A stretch of DNA of 64,000 nucleotides, taken from assembly GCA_944319795.1 (NCBI GenBank), contig CALUFA010000001.1, positions 112,381 to 176,380 on the forward strand, read 5' to 3'. Origin of the DNA: an uncultured Prevotella sp. (lineage in GTDB: Bacteria > Bacteroidota > Bacteroidia > Bacteroidales > Bacteroidaceae). Positions 45,501 through 54,837 of this stretch are shown here, in pieces. The notes under the pieces were generated by a model. The model had not been told where the DNA came from. It did not search any database and saw only the letters and a list, made by a program, of their open reading frames with translations. Position numbers and translations under genes: made by a program. The first letter of the stretch is position 1, and every line of letters begins with the position of its first letter.

Positions 45501-46280
45501 TTATTTCCTGTGTGAAAAGTAATATTGTCCTTTGTTTTTAGTCCTCTTGCCATATTCTATTGCGTGCCGTGGGCAATGGTGGTAGCATGAAAAGCAGGCG
45601 AGGCATGAGCCGTCGTGCGCCCACTGCGGATAACCGCCGTTCGTCATGGTTATGTTGGATACTGGGCACGATTCGGCGCATATTCCGCATTTTACGCATT
45701 TGTCTTCAGTTACGCGGAATGGTTTGTCGGTTATCATGTGGTTGGTAAATACCGCGCCTAAAAGTCTGCTGTTTATGCGTGGCCATTTGCCGACGGTCAG
45801 GTGTTCCGTGCTTTTCCCGCGCTTGACGATCAGTTCCGTGTAGTGCTTGAGGTCTTCTGCCGCATGCTGTTTTTTCCTGTTCTCGTTGTCGGGGGTGTCT
45901 ACGTCCATGAAGGGCAGACCGACGTATGATTCTGGCATTATCAACGAGAATGCGCCGTCGAGATGGATTCCGCGTGCATGTAGGTCGTTTCTTAGTATGT
46001 CAACGGTTTCACCGATAGTGTCACCGGCCGTGCATAGGGCGTAGCTGTAATGGCCGTCGATGTTTTTTACAGACAGCCTTTTTATGAAGTTGCGCATTAT
46101 CATGGGCGGCCGCCATCCGTGCACAGGGAAACAGAAGCCTATACGCTCGCCGTCGCCTAATTCGTAAATTTGCGGTCCCGGGGCGGCTTTTGATATGTCT
46201 ATGAGCCTTTCGTTTACGGCCTCGCTTATTTGTGCGGCAGCCCATTTGGTGTTACCTGTTCCTGAAATGTAGAATATCAT
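45501..46280 (-). CDS. EFR1-type flavodoxin-ferredoxin fusion
   Basis: 259 aa. A flavodoxin-like domain (FYISGTGNTKWAA phosphate loop, FPVHGWRPPMIM) is followed by a 2[4Fe-4S] ferredoxin with CVKCGICAESCP and CLACFSCYHHCP. This layout defines the EFR1 family in anaerobes; the electron partners are unknown. It begins 16 nt after thrC, so it is likely the last gene of the thr transcript, although no threonine step needs it. Confidence 0.88.
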   Translation of the reverse strand: MIFYISGTGNTKWAAAQISEAVNERLIDISKAAPGPQIYELGDGERIGFCFPVHGWRPPMIMRNFIKRLSVKNIDGHYSYALCTAGDTIGETVDILRNDLHARGIHLDGAFSLIMPESYVGLPFMDVDTPDNENRKKQHAAEDLKHYTELIVKRGKSTEHLTVGKWPRINSRLLGAVFTNHMITDKPFRVTEDKCVKCGICAESCPVSNITMTNGGYPQWAHDGSCLACFSCYHHCPRHAIEYGKRTKNKGQYYFSHRK

Positions 46281-46296
46281 AGTGTTGGGGATGTCT

Positions 46297-47601
46297 TTAT
46301 CTTGGTTGGTTTGAACGTATTAGGAACTGCTTGAAGTCGTCGAACTTGTTGGTCATTGGCGTAGATTGCTTTTTGCCTTCCATGAACGCTGCCAACCGTT
46401 GTGGAATTTCGACACTGGTGTTGATAACGCTTTCCACCGTTTCCTTGAACTTGGCCGGATGCGCTGTTTCCAAGAATATGCCGGTTTCACCGTCGTGTAG
46501 GTTCTCCCTCAATGCGCGCCAGGCGCATGCCCCGTGGGGATCGAGGATGTATTTGTGCTGTTTGTAGCACTCGGCAATGGCTTCTTTTATTTGCACGTCG
46601 GTGTAGGATGCTCCGCTGATGTCGGTTGTAATGCGGTCGTGATCATATTGGTAAAGCTCGAGTATGCGTGCGAAGTTGCTCGGCGCACCTACGTCCATAG
46701 CGTTGGCTATCGTCTGTATGCTCGGGCGCGGTGAGTATTTTCCAGTGTTAAGGTATTCCAAAAACACGTCGTTCGCATTGTTGGCGGCGATGAACCGTTT
46801 GACGGGCAGCCCCATGCGTTGGGCGAAGAGTCCGGCTGTAAGGTTGCCGAAGTTGCCACTCGGCACGCATATTACGATGTTATCGGCCATTCCGCGCCTC
46901 TTCATTTGCGCATAGGCGTGAAAATAGTAGAATGCTTGTGGCAAGAGCCTGGCTACGTTGATTGAATTAGCTGAGGTCAAGGTCATCCTCCGGTTGAGTT
47001 CGCCGTCGGCGAAAGCGTCTTTTACGAGAGCTTGGCAATCGTCGAAAGTGCCGTCTACCTCGACGGCCGTTATGTTGCGCCCGAGCGTGGCAAACTGGCT
47101 TTCTTGTATCCGACTGACCTTGTTCTTTGGGTAAAGTACGTAAACGTTGACGTTTTCCACACCCAAGAACCCGTTGGCTACGGCCGAACCCGTGTCGCCA
47201 CTTGTTGCTACGAGTACGTTCACCTTGCCTTCGCCGGTGAAGCGCGACAGCATTCTCGCCATAAAGCGCGCGCCTACGTCCTTGAACGCAAGTGTAGGCC
47301 CGTGGAACAGCTCGAGCGACCAAATGCCGCCACCTACCTCGACTATGGGGCAGTCAAAGGCCAACGTGTCATATACCATTTCTTTCAATGCGCCGTCGTC
47401 GATGTCGTCGCCGAAGAACGATTTGGCCACTTCGAAGGATATTTCCTGGAACGACATGTCTTGCATGTCGTTGAAAAAAACGTCGGGCATGCGCCCTATC
47501 CGTTCCGGCATGTAGAGTCCGCGGTCGGGAGCGAGCCCTTTGGTCACAGCCTCTTGCAGCGTGGCCGACGGCGATTTCTTGTTTGTGCTGTAATATCTCA
47601 T
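46297..47601 (-). CDS. thrC: Threonine synthase
   Basis: Converts O-phosphohomoserine to threonine with PLP. 434 aa. The PLP Lys is Lys107 in GPTLAFKDVGARF; TSGDTGSAVANGF binds phosphate and NVYVLYPKNKVS follows. The frame continues 43 codons upstream in Arg-rich sequence that overlaps the preceding gene, so MRYYSTNKKSPSATL is taken as the real N-terminus. It lies 11 nt after the ApgM-like gene. Confidence 0.95.
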   Translation of the reverse strand: MRYYSTNKKSPSATLQEAVTKGLAPDRGLYMPERIGRMPDVFFNDMQDMSFQEISFEVAKSFFGDDIDDGALKEMVYDTLAFDCPIVEVGGGIWSLELFHGPTLAFKDVGARFMARMLSRFTGEGKVNVLVATSGDTGSAVANGFLGVENVNVYVLYPKNKVSRIQESQFATLGRNITAVEVDGTFDDCQALVKDAFADGELNRRMTLTSANSINVARLLPQAFYYFHAYAQMKRRGMADNIVICVPSGNFGNLTAGLFAQRMGLPVKRFIAANNANDVFLEYLNTGKYSPRPSIQTIANAMDVGAPSNFARILELYQYDHDRITTDISGASYTDVQIKEAIAECYKQHKYILDPHGACAWRALRENLHDGETGIFLETAHPAKFKETVESVINTSVEIPQRLAAFMEGKKQSTPMTNKFDDFKQFLIRSNQPR

Positions 47602-47612
47602 GTTCTTTTTCG

Positions 47613-48857
47613 TCAGTGGTTTAATAATACGCGTATAAACTCGTCGTGCTCCAACAGACCGTAAGCTCCGCCTGCGCAACTGCATTCGTCGTAGGTATCG
47701 ACGTCGTCGGGCACGGTATAAGGGTCCCATATAACGAAGGGTACGGGCTCGTCAACATGGGTTCTTACTTCGACCGGGGTGGGGTGGTCTGGTAAAACGG
47801 CTATGCGCACGGGGGCGTCTACCCATTTGCGTGTCTCGTTGTAAATAGGCCCTACAATCCTTTCGTCAAGGTTTTCGATTGTCTTTATCTTCAGTTCGAG
47901 ATTCCCGTCGTGTCCTGCTTCGTCGCTCGCTTCAACGTGTAGGAATACGAAGTCGTCGGTGCGTAACGCTTCGAGCGCGGCCCGTGTCTTGCCTTCGTAA
48001 TTGGTGTCGGCAAGTCCCGTAGCGCCTTTTACTTTTATGACTTCGAGTCCGGCGTAGTGGCCTATTCCGCGTATCAGGTCGACAGCCGAGATTACCGAGC
48101 CTTTATTAATTTGTGGGTGGATGTCTGCCAGTTTCTTCATGTCGGGCCTGTATCCGCCGCCCCACGGCCAAATACTGTTTGCCGCCACGCCTCCGTTATT
48201 CAATCTTTCAACGTTAAAGGGATGGTTGTTTAATAAATCTTGCGATTTCAATATTAGTTTGTTCAACAGGTCGGCTGTTTCCTGCCCGGTCATTCGGTTG
48301 CCGTCGCGTTTCCCTTCCCAGCCTTTTTCCGGTTTGGCCATAAGGTTCCGCCACGGTTCGTCGGGGTGGTCGTGGGGCGGTGCGCAGTCAATGTGCTTGT
48401 TGCCGTTGCGTATGACGAGCAGGTGCCGGTATTGCGTGCCGGTTATGAACTTTACGTCGGGGGTGCCGAGTTTTGAGTCCAAGTATTTGATTAATGCGTC
48501 GCCTTCGTCGGTCGTGAGGTGTCCGCCGTGGTGGTTTATCATCTTTCCGCCGGCCAAGGTTACGATGTTGCACCGCAAGGCTAAGTCGTCGGGGCGCATG
48601 TCGTAGCCTATGCTTGCCGCTTCCAACGGGCCGCGGCCTTCATAAACCTTGTCGAGGTCGTAGCCGAGTATCGCCGTGTTGGCCACTTCGCTGCCGGGTA
48701 AGAAGCCTTTGGGGATGGTTGCCAACCGTCCCGTTCTTCCCATTCGTGCCAACATGTCCATGTATGGCTTATGCGCATATTGCAGCGGCGTCTTTCCGCC
48801 TAGCCTCCCTATGGGGTGGTCGGCCATGCCGTCGCCTAATATGATGATGTATTTCAT
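47613..48857 (-). CDS. ApgM-like alkaline-phosphatase-superfamily protein, putative homoserine kinase
   Basis: 414 aa. By sequence it belongs to cofactor-independent phosphoglycerate mutases of the archaeal type: metal-binding GDGMADHP (Asp9), nucleophile Ser56 in LPGSEVAN, NHHGGHL, HDHPDEPW, EASDEAGHDGN and VLPDHPTP. It sits exactly between thrA and thrC, where ThrB should be, with gaps of 26 and 11 nt. Comparative genomics has proposed such proteins as functional analogues of homoserine kinase. Both roles are possible; context favours the kinase. Confidence 0.82.
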   Translation of the reverse strand: MKYIIILGDGMADHPIGRLGGKTPLQYAHKPYMDMLARMGRTGRLATIPKGFLPGSEVANTAILGYDLDKVYEGRGPLEAASIGYDMRPDDLALRCNIVTLAGGKMINHHGGHLTTDEGDALIKYLDSKLGTPDVKFITGTQYRHLLVIRNGNKHIDCAPPHDHPDEPWRNLMAKPEKGWEGKRDGNRMTGQETADLLNKLILKSQDLLNNHPFNVERLNNGGVAANSIWPWGGGYRPDMKKLADIHPQINKGSVISAVDLIRGIGHYAGLEVIKVKGATGLADTNYEGKTRAALEALRTDDFVFLHVEASDEAGHDGNLELKIKTIENLDERIVGPIYNETRKWVDAPVRIAVLPDHPTPVEVRTHVDEPVPFVIWDPYTVPDDVDTYDECSCAGGAYGLLEHDEFIRVLLNH

Positions 48858-48883
48858 TCTGTTTGCCTTCCGTGCGTCGTGCC

Positions 48884-51319
48884 TTAAATGTTTGCTATGC
48901 TCATTATGTTTGCGAAAACTCCTGCTGCCGTGACGCTCGCCCCGGCGCCGTAGCCTTGTATCAGCATGGGGTATTCCTTGTAGCGCTCGGTTGTGAGCAT
49001 TACGATGTTGTTAGACCCTTCGAGGTTGTAGAAAGGATGGTTTTCGCCTACTGCTTGCAACGAAACGCTTGTCTGTCCGTTTTCCATTCTCGCAACAAAG
49101 CGCCAGCGTTTGCCGTCGGCGGTTATTTCGCGCCTGCGCCGTTCAAAGTCGGCGTCAAGGTTGGGAAGGTTGCTCCAAAATTCTTCCAATGTGCCGTTGA
49201 AGAACGGTTCGGGTATGAATAATTGTTTCTTAACGTCTCCGATCTCGACCTTATAACCGGCTTCACGGGTCAATATGACAAGTTTGCGTACTACGTCGGT
49301 GCCGCTCAAGTCAATCCGTGGGTCGGGTTCGCTGTATCCTTGTTCCTTTGCGCGCCTCACGGTTTCAGAGAACGGTACGTTTGCGGAGAGCTCGTTGAAT
49401 ATGAAATTCAGCGTGCCGCTCAGCACGGCTTCTATTTTCAGGATGCGGTCGCCCGAATTGCAAAGGTCGTTTATCGTGCCGATTATAGGCAGCCCAGCTC
49501 CTACGTTGGTCTCGAAACGGAACTTGACGCCGCGCGCCAAGGCCGTTTTTTTCAGTTTTATGTAACTGTCGTAATCAGAAGACGCAGCTATCTTGTTGGC
49601 TGCTATCACGGAGATGTTGTGCTCAAGAAACTCTTGGTACAACGCTGCTACTTCCTTACTTGCAGTACAATCAACGAAAACGCTGTTGAATATGTTCATC
49701 CCGACGACTTCCTTCCTGAGCCTTTCGTTGTCGCTTTTGTCAGAGCCTTGCAACAGTTCCTTGTAGTTGTCGAGGTCTATGCCGTCACGGTTGAACACGG
49801 CACGACTGCTGCTTGCTATGCCTACTACGTTCAGCTTAAGCCGCCTGTTCTGCTTCAGCTCTTCGTACTGTGACCGGATTTGCTCTATCAGCTTGTTTCC
49901 TACCGTGCCGACGCCGCAGATGAAAAGGTTGAGCACGTTGTATTCGGAAAGGAAGAACGAATCGTGGAGCACGTTGAGCGACTTGCGCAGGTTCTTCCCG
50001 TCGACTACGAACGAGATGTTCGTCTCGAACGCACCTTGCGCACACGCAATCACATTGATGCCGCTGCGCCCAAGCGTGCCGAACAGTTTGCCGGCGATGC
50101 CTGGCGTGTGTTTCATGTTTTCGCCCACGATGGCGATTGTCGCAAGGCCGCTTTCGGCGTGCATAGGGAACATTGCGCCGGTTTCGATCTCTTTGGCGAA
50201 CTCTTCATTAAGCACTTCGACGGCCTTGCCGGAATCCGAATCCTTAACGGCTATCGACGTCGAGTTCTCCGAAGAAGCCTGGCTCACTAAGAACACGGAT
50301 ATGCCGTTGACAGCCAATGCCGTGAATATGCGGCGGTTCACGCCTATGACACCCACCATCGAGAGGCCCGTTACGGTAATCAGCGTGGTTCCGCTGATGC
50401 TCGATATGCCCTTGATTACCTTTTGGTCGTTGTGTATTTTCTCCTTGATTATCGTGCCTTGGCTGTCAGGGTTGAACGTATTCTTCACCTTTATGGGAAT
50501 GTTCTTTACGCACACGGGATAAATGGTAGGGGGATAAACCACCTTTGCGCCGAAGTTGCACAACTCCATCGCCTCCTTGTAACTCAGCTCGTTTATGGTA
50601 TAAGCCGAAGGTATCACCTTCGGGTCGGCTGTCATGAAGCCGTCAACGTCGGTCCATATTTCAAGTACCTCGGCATCGAGCGCCGCGGCTATGATGGCTG
50701 CCGTGTAGTCGCTGCCGCCGCGTCCTAGGTTTGTTGTCTCGCCGGTGCGCTTGTCGCGGCTTATGAAGCCGGGCACGATCGAAATCCGCGGAAGCTCTTT
50801 GAACGTATCACATACTAAGCGGTTAGTAGCTTCGCTGTCGAGCGTATGCTTGTGGTTCTTGTATTCCGTCTTGATGAAATCCCTTGAATCGAACAGCTTG
50901 GCGCCGTTTATCAGCGCAGCCACGATGTTCGAACTAAGGCGCTCGCCGTAGCTTACGATGGCGTCCTGCGTCTTTTCGCTTAAGTCGTGGATAAGGTAAA
51001 CCCCGTAATATATGCTTTTAAGCTGGTCGAAAAGCGAGTCGATCGTACCGAGAAGGCTGGTCCGTTTGTCTTCGTCGGTTATTATCGTGCCGATCATTTG
51101 GTGGTGGCGCGCCACCATTGCGTCGAACTCGTTCACGTATCCGTCGTTGCCGTTCAACGCCAATTGCGCCGTGGCGAGCAGTTTGTCCGTTATGCCGCCG
51201 AGGGCGCTCACTACTACGACGATAGGTTGTTTGCCTGATTCATTCTCGACAATGTCCTTTAAACTCAATATGCTTTCGACGGAACCTACGGACGTTCCTC
51301 CAAACTTTAAGACTTTCAT
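48884..51319 (-). CDS. thrA: Bifunctional aspartokinase / homoserine dehydrogenase
   Basis: First and third steps from aspartate to homoserine. 811 aa. Aspartokinase: KFGGTSVGSVES (4-15), LGRGGSDYTAAIIAAAL, and ACT regions (SMVGVIGVNRRIFTAL, ATIAIVGENMKHTPGIAGKLF). Homoserine dehydrogenase: ICGVGTVGNKL (about 466), SGTLNFIFN and GYSEPDPRIDLSGTDV. The frame extends 24 codons upstream, but MKVLKFGGTSVG is the family N-terminus and the promoter at 51389 supports it. First gene of thrA-apgM-thrC-EFR1. Confidence 0.96.
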   Translation of the reverse strand: MKVLKFGGTSVGSVESILSLKDIVENESGKQPIVVVVSALGGITDKLLATAQLALNGNDGYVNEFDAMVARHHQMIGTIITDEDKRTSLLGTIDSLFDQLKSIYYGVYLIHDLSEKTQDAIVSYGERLSSNIVAALINGAKLFDSRDFIKTEYKNHKHTLDSEATNRLVCDTFKELPRISIVPGFISRDKRTGETTNLGRGGSDYTAAIIAAALDAEVLEIWTDVDGFMTADPKVIPSAYTINELSYKEAMELCNFGAKVVYPPTIYPVCVKNIPIKVKNTFNPDSQGTIIKEKIHNDQKVIKGISSISGTTLITVTGLSMVGVIGVNRRIFTALAVNGISVFLVSQASSENSTSIAVKDSDSGKAVEVLNEEFAKEIETGAMFPMHAESGLATIAIVGENMKHTPGIAGKLFGTLGRSGINVIACAQGAFETNISFVVDGKNLRKSLNVLHDSFFLSEYNVLNLFICGVGTVGNKLIEQIRSQYEELKQNRRLKLNVVGIASSSRAVFNRDGIDLDNYKELLQGSDKSDNERLRKEVVGMNIFNSVFVDCTASKEVAALYQEFLEHNISVIAANKIAASSDYDSYIKLKKTALARGVKFRFETNVGAGLPIIGTINDLCNSGDRILKIEAVLSGTLNFIFNELSANVPFSETVRRAKEQGYSEPDPRIDLSGTDVVRKLVILTREAGYKVEIGDVKKQLFIPEPFFNGTLEEFWSNLPNLDADFERRRREITADGKRWRFVARMENGQTSVSLQAVGENHPFYNLEGSNNIVMLTTERYKEYPMLIQGYGAGASVTAAGVFANIMSIANI

Positions 51320-51338
51320 TTCAGATGTGTTTGTTTCC

Positions 51339-51368
51339 GAGTGTCCTGAAAACATACAGGACGGACTC
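51339..51368 (-). promoter_or_regulatory. Hairpin in the thrA 5' leader
   Basis: GAGTGTCCTG pairs with CAGGAC..ACTC across an 8-nt loop (10 bp with a 2-nt bulge). It lies between the predicted start (~51382) and the thrA ATG. No threonine/isoleucine-rich leader peptide is visible, so classical attenuation is not supported. Confidence 0.5.
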
Positions 51369-51388
51369 ACGATTTGGTTATTTTGCGA

Positions 51389-51419
51389 CAAAATTAATGA
51401 TATTTTTTAATTACTGCAA
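51389..51419 (-). promoter_or_regulatory. Promoter of the thr operon
   Basis: Minus strand: TTG (51417-51419), 20 nt, TAATTTTG (51389-51396). Between here and the array at 51679 (51420-51678) I see no gene. Confidence 0.8.
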
Positions 51420-51678
51420 CTTGTCATTGAATTAATTTACCATTTGTATAATAAGTTACACGAATATATGTCAAGTTTGTATTCCGATAGGTAGCTTTAT
51501 TCCTGTTTGGTGTTGCCAAGGTTTCCACCGCATGCATTTTGCGGAAAACGCCATGACGGAAAATGCTGTCCGTGCCTGCTTTTCCCAGCGTATTCCGCAC
51601 CTGTTACGACAACGGCATGCGCCCCGTTTTCATGCGCTTTGGCACGGCTTGGGTAACACGTTGGTGCTCAATATGTTA

Positions 51679-51756
51679 TAAAAGGCAACCTTTCAGGTTG
51701 TAAAAGACGGCTTTTTGGACGGTAAAAAGCAGCCTTTTACAATGCAAAAAGCCACA
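51679..51756. repeat. Four-unit 22-nt array (copy 5)
   Basis: The A-tracts begin after T/C at 51679, 51701, 51723 and 51745, exactly 22 nt apart. Core AAAAGGCAACCTTT is the best palindrome; later units (AAAAGACGGCTTTTT, AAAAAGCAGCCTTTT) have diverged. It lies between the divergent thrA and proS genes. Confidence 0.88.
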
Positions 51757-51853
51757 TATTGTTTTTTTGCCGGTTTTATCTTGCAAAACTACCGCTTATA
51801 TATAAATGTCGACAAAAGTCTGAGGATTATTTCAATATTCCGCAAAATTTGTG

Positions 51854-51861
51854 TAAGTTTG
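51854..51861 (+). promoter_or_regulatory. -7 box for proS
   Basis: TAAGTTTG, 32 nt before the ATG at 51894. No clear -33. Confidence 0.55.
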
Positions 51862-51893
51862 CATCCAAAATCGTTAAAACAAGTATTTTTATC

Positions 51894-53375
51894 ATGGCAA
51901 AAGAACTGAAAGACTTGACCAAAAGAGCTGACAATTACAGTCAGTGGTATAACGACTTGGTGACCAAGGCCGACCTTGCTGAGCAGTCTGCCGTGCGCGG
52001 ATGCATGGTGATAAAGCCGTATGGTTACGCCATTTGGGAGAAAATGCAGCACCAACTCGACAAGATGTTTAAGGAAACCGGAGCGCAAAACGCATATTTC
52101 CCGTTGCTTATACCGAAATCGTTCCTTTCGCGCGAGGCAGAGCATGTCGAAGGATTCGCCAAGGAGTGCGCCGTTGTTACGCACTACCGCCTGCGCGCCA
52201 AGGAGGACAAGAGCGGCGTGGAGGTAGACCCTTCGGCCAAACTTGAAGAGGAATTGATAATACGCCCGACTTCGGAGACTATTATATGGAATACTTATAA
52301 GAATTGGATCCACTCATACCGCGACCTGCCGCTGATGTGCAACCAGTGGTGCAACGTGATGCGCTGGGAGATGCGCACACGTCCGTTCCTGCGCACGTCG
52401 GAGTTCCTTTGGCAGGAAGGCCATACCGCCCACGCCACCCGCGAGGAGGCCGAGGCCGAGGCTCGGAAGATGCTCCACGTCTATGCTGACTTCGCCGAGA
52501 AATGGATGGCCGTGCCGGTGGTTCAGGGAGTCAAGAGCGAGACCGAGCGTTTCGCCGGCGCCCTCGACACTTATACAATCGAGGCGATGATGCAAGACGG
52601 CAAGGCTTTGCAGAGCGGAACGAGCCATTTCCTCGGACAGAACTTCGCAAAGGCGTTCGACGTTACATACCTTAATAAGGAGAATAAGCCCGAATACGTA
52701 TGGGCTACGTCGTGGGGAGTGTCGACACGCCTCATAGGCGCACTTATCATGACCCATTCTGACGACAACGGATTGGTTCTTCCGCCGATGCTTGCGCCGA
52801 TACAGGTGGTGATCGTGCCGATTTCAAAGGGTGACGAGCAGCTTAAGCAGATAACGGAGAGGCTGACGCCGATAATCAACGCATTGCGCAATGCCGGCAT
52901 ATCAGTGAAATACGACGATGCCGACAATAAGCGCCCGGGGTTCAAGTTCGCCGACTACGAGCTTAAGGGTGTGCCGGTGCGCCTTGTCATGGGCGGACGC
53001 GATCTTGAGAACGGCACGCTCGAAATAATGCGCCGCGATACTCTCGAGAAGGAAACCGTACCGGTTGACGGCATCGTAGAGCGCGTTGAACAGCTGCTTA
53101 AGGACATCCAGAAGAACATGTTTGAAAAGGCAAAGGCTTACCGTGACGCCCGCATTTACGAATGCGACAATTACGACGAGTTCAAGCAGCGCATCAAGGA
53201 CGGCGGATTTTTCCTCTGCCATTGGGACGGAACAGCCGAGACTGAGGCACGCATCAAGGAGGAGACCCAGGCCACGATACGTTGCGTTCCGTTCGGAGTA
53301 GAGCAGACCGAAGGCGTAGACATGGTATCCGGCAAACCCGCAAAGCAGCGTGTCATCATAGCCCGCAGCTATTAA
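51894..53375 (+). CDS. proS: Prolyl-tRNA synthetase (eukaryote/archaea-like type)
   Basis: 493 aa. Class II motifs: motif 2 in [21 protein letters not shown], preceded by RPTSETIIW; motif 3 in [21 protein letters not shown]. The anticodon-binding domain and the extra C-terminal zinc-like domain ([19 protein letters not shown]) are present, and the editing INS domain of the E. coli type is absent. This compact form is the one usual in Bacteroidota. The open frame extends 45 codons upstream, but a -7 box inside that extension and [20 protein letters not shown] as family N-terminus fix the start. Confidence 0.95.
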   Translation: MAKELKDLTKRADNYSQWYNDLVTKADLAEQSAVRGCMVIKPYGYAIWEKMQHQLDKMFKETGAQNAYFPLLIPKSFLSREAEHVEGFAKECAVVTHYRLRAKEDKSGVEVDPSAKLEEELIIRPTSETIIWNTYKNWIHSYRDLPLMCNQWCNVMRWEMRTRPFLRTSEFLWQEGHTAHATREEAEAEARKMLHVYADFAEKWMAVPVVQGVKSETERFAGALDTYTIEAMMQDGKALQSGTSHFLGQNFAKAFDVTYLNKENKPEYVWATSWGVSTRLIGALIMTHSDDNGLVLPPMLAPIQVVIVPISKGDEQLKQITERLTPIINALRNAGISVKYDDADNKRPGFKFADYELKGVPVRLVMGGRDLENGTLEIMRRDTLEKETVPVDGIVERVEQLLKDIQKNMFEKAKAYRDARIYECDNYDEFKQRIKDGGFFLCHWDGTAETEARIKEETQATIRCVPFGVEQTEGVDMVSGKPAKQRVIIARSY

Positions 53376-53526
53376 CGGCAAGCGGAAGATCGTGCATTAA
53401 GCAAATATGTTTCTGATGTTTTACGGTTTTATATTTCGTGATATTGGTCTTACAGCCTCACAACCGTTTAACGTCGGAAACATATTTTCTTAACCCTTAA
53501 TTCTCAACTCTTAATTTAATACAGCT

Positions 53527-54225
53527 GTGTTGACCGAACTTGCCGTGAGGTTCATCAATCTAATAGCTCCTAAGCAGTGCGCAATTTGCGGTTGCCGGCT
53601 TGCGGTAGGCGAGGATGTTGTTTGCTCGGCGTGCAACATTGCGCTACCGAGGACAAACTATTCGGTAAACCCTTACGATAACGACATGGCCAAACTGTTT
53701 TGGGGACGCATACCAGTTGAAAGGGCTGCGGCGTTGTTCTTTTACCGTACTCATTCCGACCCAAGCAGAATAATATATTCTCTCAAATACGATGACCACC
53801 CTGAAATTGGTGAATTAATGGGACGTTTGGCTGCCACGGAGTTTCGGCGGAACAAGTTTTTCGATACGGTCGACGCAATCGTGCCTGTTCCTCTTGCAAG
53901 AAAACGGCAACTAAAAAGAGGGTACAACCAAAGTATGGAGATTGCCAGGGGCGTGAACGGTATAACCGGAATACCCGTGATGAACGACGTTGTAAGGCGT
54001 AAATCGTTCACGGCCAGCCAAACTCACATGAACCGTTGGCAACGTAATGAAAACGTGCAAGATGTTTTCATGCTTAAAAAAGGAAAGGATTTGACCGGCA
54101 AGCACGTTCTTATCATCGACGACGTGGTTACCACCGGGGCGACGGTCGTTTCATGCGCAAGCGAGCTTTTGAAGTGTGGCGCCGCCAAATTCAGCGTAAT
54201 GTCGTTGGGATTCACCAAGACTTGA
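53527..54225 (+). CDS. comF: ComF-family phosphoribosyltransferase-like protein
   Basis: 232 aa. N-terminal four-Cys zinc motif (CAICGCRL...VVCSAC) and a type I PRTase fold with VPVPLARKRQLKRGYNQS and the PRPP loop VLIIDDVVTTGATV. In naturally competent bacteria ComF assists DNA uptake; competence is not known here, so the role is open. It begins with GTG, unless the TTG one codon later is used. It faces the cob operon at its 3' end. Confidence 0.88.
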   Translation: MLTELAVRFINLIAPKQCAICGCRLAVGEDVVCSACNIALPRTNYSVNPYDNDMAKLFWGRIPVERAAALFFYRTHSDPSRIIYSLKYDDHPEIGELMGRLAATEFRRNKFFDTVDAIVPVPLARKRQLKRGYNQSMEIARGVNGITGIPVMNDVVRRKSFTASQTHMNRWQRNENVQDVFMLKKGKDLTGKHVLIIDDVVTTGATVVSCASELLKCGAAKFSVMSLGFTKT

Positions 54226-54230
54226 CGCTT

Positions 54231-54827
54231 TCACGGCATCCATTCCATTATCCCGTCTGTTGCGTCATGCAACTTTCTCCAATCCTTGAAGTCGGCCCAA
54301 GTCCTCACTCCGTCGCGTAATACGGCTTGGTAATACTCTACGCCCATTATGTGTACGTCAGCCGGAGTTTCTGATTTCAGCCTCAGGATGGCAAGTCGTG
54401 TCTCGTCTGTTAAAGCCTCTTTTATACGGTCGGCCATGCGTTCGAAGAAGCCATCGTAGCGCGAACCTTTCACTATGTGGATCATGTCAATCTGCCAAAT
54501 GTCGCCCAATTCGTCTCTAACCCACGCGTGCCATTCCATACACGCTTCTTCCGTGTAGAGCAGGTTGCGGCATTCCATCTTTACGACGGATTCGTTTTCG
54601 GCAATTCTTGACATTACCTTAAAACTGTCTTTTACCGTTACGGCATCTGAATAGACGTGAAGGTCGATGTCAAGATGGTTGAAAAGGAGTCCCATACGCA
54701 GCGAACCGACGATGTGCGCATCTACACCTTCATCTTCAAAGATGTTCATCATGCCAATGCTTTGCAACAAATCGTGCGCACGTTCTTGGTTGTGAAGCGA
54801 TGTCTTGATTATTTCCTCGTTGGTCAT
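54231..54827 (-). CDS. Polymerase-beta-type nucleotidyltransferase-fold protein at the end of the cob operon
   Basis: 198 aa, no named family recognised. The signature hG[GS]x9-13Dh[DE]h is visible as VGSLRMG (Gly41, Ser42) with Asp53 and Asp55 in HLDIDLHV; a third acid is probably the Asp in WQIDMIHI. The second half is helical and ends in WADFKDWRKLHDATDGIMEWMP. It starts 10 nt after cobC and is almost certainly in the cob transcript. A role in cobalamin metabolism is only a guess. Confidence 0.7.
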   Translation of the reverse strand: MTNEEIIKTSLHNQERAHDLLQSIGMMNIFEDEGVDAHIVGSLRMGLLFNHLDIDLHVYSDAVTVKDSFKVMSRIAENESVVKMECRNLLYTEEACMEWHAWVRDELGDIWQIDMIHIVKGSRYDGFFERMADRIKEALTDETRLAILRLKSETPADVHIMGVEYYQAVLRDGVRTWADFKDWRKLHDATDGIMEWMP

Positions 54828-54837
54828 ATCGTGCCGG

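Noticed and set aside
46297-47730. Longer N-terminus for threonine synthase
   Set aside because: The extra 43 codons are Arg-rich, overlap the upstream gene and precede the family N-terminus MRYYST.
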